Origin: Omphalotus guepiniiformis | Lineage: Eukaryota; Basidiomycota; Agaricomycetes; Agaricales; Omphalotaceae | Reading direction: 5' to 3' | Length of the DNA stretch: 64,000 bases | NCBI GenBank assembly: GCA_028554645.1 | Contig: JAQOOI010000070.1 | Location: forward strand, 310,001 to 374,000 | Shown here: positions 62,847 to 64,000 of the stretch, in pieces | Numbering within the stretch: position 1 is the first letter of the stretch | Layout: every line of letters starts with the position of its first letter | Program-made: the position numbers and the translations under genes | The notes under the pieces: model-generated | The model's input: the letters and a program-made list of their open reading frames with translations, nothing else | The model's database searches: none | What the model was told of the DNA's origin: nothing

Positions 62847-62884
62847 CAACTGGGGACAGTTGCAATTTCAAAGATGGGGAAGGG
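62847..62884 (+). promoter_or_regulatory. Central inverted repeat plus PPT (element D)
   Basis: CAACTG-GGGA-CAGTTG (62847-62862), then after nine nt a purine run AGATGGGGAAGGG (62872-62884). It is the same layout as in A, B and C, with a third type of stem sequence. It lies 176 nt upstream of the gene 2 ATG on the other strand. Confidence 0.75.
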
Positions 62885-63113
62885 TCACAGGAGTAGAAAA
62901 GTACCGCGGTTAAGTAACACGTAGAATGGTTTAAAATTCACAATTTCGCATAACGCGGGAAATGTTACACAGCTTAAAAGTCATTCTCAAGGAAACAGAA
63001 AGCTAATAACATTGCCGGGTTGTCAAAAATAAGGAAAACAAAGTCTCGCGATACTAAAAGCTTTTACTTCCGCGGGACCCGAACAAGAAAAGAGCGACAA
63101 AAGGCAGGGACCA

Positions 63114-64000
63114 CTAGTTCTGATATGCCTGATGTTCAGAAGACACGTTGATCGATTTGAGCTCCCCAGCCTCGATGGCGGGAAGGATCTTCTCATCTAC
63201 AATCAACTGAGCGAGGTCTCCACTAAGGCGGACCTGTGTCAAGTAATCCCGGCCAAAGTTGTAGTAGCCCTGTACTAAAACATCTGCGAGTTCGTCGATC
63301 TTGGCTTGAGCCATCTGCTGAATGCCGTGCATAGCGGCAACTTGTTCATTCAGGCGATCGGTTAACGCGGAGGCCTCAATTTGCAATGACATGGCATCTA
63401 AAAAGAGGGTAAGACGAAAAGAAGAAGTGGAAGAAAGAAGGACATACGGCGAGCCGAAAAGAGTCCGCGGTTGTGGAAAGCTTCATCCTCCAACGCGATC
63501 TTGCGGATTCCATAGCGAAAGGTACATGCAGAGTCCTTCTTGCTAAGACACTCATTGCACGACTCTCCCGCCTTGACGAAGACGCAGGGTTTGCCATGAA
63601 TGATGCAAGACCCGCAGCGGATAGAGGGCTAAGAGGCAATGTAAGAAAAATAAGGGAGAAAAAGCACCGCGGAACTTACCAGGTTCACGGAGGAGGCCAC
63701 AATCTGGCGAAGGCGAATATGGCTAGTCATTAGAGGGGGCACCATGCCCGGCAAATCGTAATTAATGAAACCGTTCGCAGGAATATTGTTGGCAGTATAC
63801 CAGCGAACTCCGCCTTCGTAAGATCTGCCCACTGTAGTAGGTACCGCGGTGGCTTTGTCACCCTTCTCGATGGGATGAAGGTTATGAGGGATAAAAGCAC
63901 CAAAGTGTTCCGCGGCAGGAAAGACCTTGTCATACCAATATTGGGGGTATCCTCCGACTTCGCGAAGAAACCGACGTCTTGTCTCGAGGTCTCCAGGACG
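63114..64000 (-). CDS. Antisense gene 1 of element D: zinc-cluster protein (5' part outside window)
   Basis: The visible exons, in minus-strand order, are one running from the window edge to about 63680, about 63629-63450, and about 63398-63114. The first contains HIRLRQIVASSVNL, matching the VSVNR region of the other gene 1 proteins. The second has the cysteine cluster (RCGSC, then C-x7-C, SCNECLSK, SACTF). The last begins AMSLQIEASALTDRLNEQ, a likely coil, and ends at TAG. The LGW motif of A, B and C is not evident here, so the C-terminus has diverged. Confidence 0.7.

Larger units (their letters stand above)
51385..64000 (+). mobile_element. Element D: Ty3-type retrotransposon with antisense genes (right end outside window)
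   Basis: Inserted into gag of C at an ACGG site (51381-51384). Visible: 5' LTR, PBS, gag, PR with a stop, pol split by a solo LTR, then gene 2 and most of gene 1 on the minus strand. It is the most diverged member and is packed with CGCG and CCGCGG. The gene 1 start, the 3' PPT and the 3' LTR are beyond 64000. Confidence 0.88.

Overview
The window looks like a transposon-dense chromosomal region of a filamentous fungus, most likely an agaricomycete basidiomycete. The reasons are the short introns of about 45-70 nt with GTAAGT-type donors, a fungal-type Helitron with a DUF6570-like N-terminus and a PIF1 helicase, and Ty3-type pol proteins of a kind common in that group. I see no ordinary host gene, rRNA, tRNA or CRISPR. 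Nearly everything is nested mobile DNA.

Layout. 1-2255: nothing I can assign. 2256-4073 and 18775-21876: two pieces of one broken Helitron-type gene, the second carrying a PIF1 helicase and a C-terminal ubiquitin-protease-like domain. Element A (4074-18774, minus strand) lies between them. Element C (minus strand) starts at 22075. Its antisense gene 2 is split by complete element B (27959-43385, plus strand), and its gag is cut at 51384 by element D (plus strand, running off the right edge). D's pol is split by a solo LTR of the A type (55912-57288).

A, B, C and D are four diverged members of one family of large Ty3-type LTR retrotransposons (A is 14.7 kb, B 15.4 kb). Each encodes gag, protease (PR) and pol (RT, RNase H, integrase) in three frames. 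Both junctions have -1 slippery heptamers: perfect at six of the eight, and a weaker GAAAAAC at the gag-PR junctions of B and C. The remaining part, between pol and the 3' LTR, holds two spliced genes on the opposite strand. Gene 1 encodes a six-cysteine zinc-cluster protein that, in A, B and C, also has an LGW motif. Gene 2 encodes an acidic, Ser/Thr-rich protein with a conserved C-terminal helical segment. Gene 2 converges on pol across about 160-220 bp.

The most striking signal is a module of a polypurine tract next to a perfect GGGA-loop (GGGG once) inverted repeat. One copy abuts the 3' LTR as the normal plus-strand primer. A second lies between genes 1 and 2, 167-211 nt upstream of the gene 2 start, in all four elements. 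The stems differ in sequence but always pair. Each element also carries its own dispersed short motif: CCGCGG in D, GAGTATCTAACTC in C, CTTCGNCGAAG in B, ACCGGA in A. My working hypothesis, which is inference, is that the antisense genes encode element-specific DNA-binding or regulatory proteins that recognise these motifs, by analogy with the VANC anti-silencing proteins of plant VANDAL transposons.

Coordinates of LTRs, PBS, slippery sites and hairpins were read base by base. Exon boundaries are hand-predicted from splice consensus. Copy counts and LTR identities are by eye and approximate.
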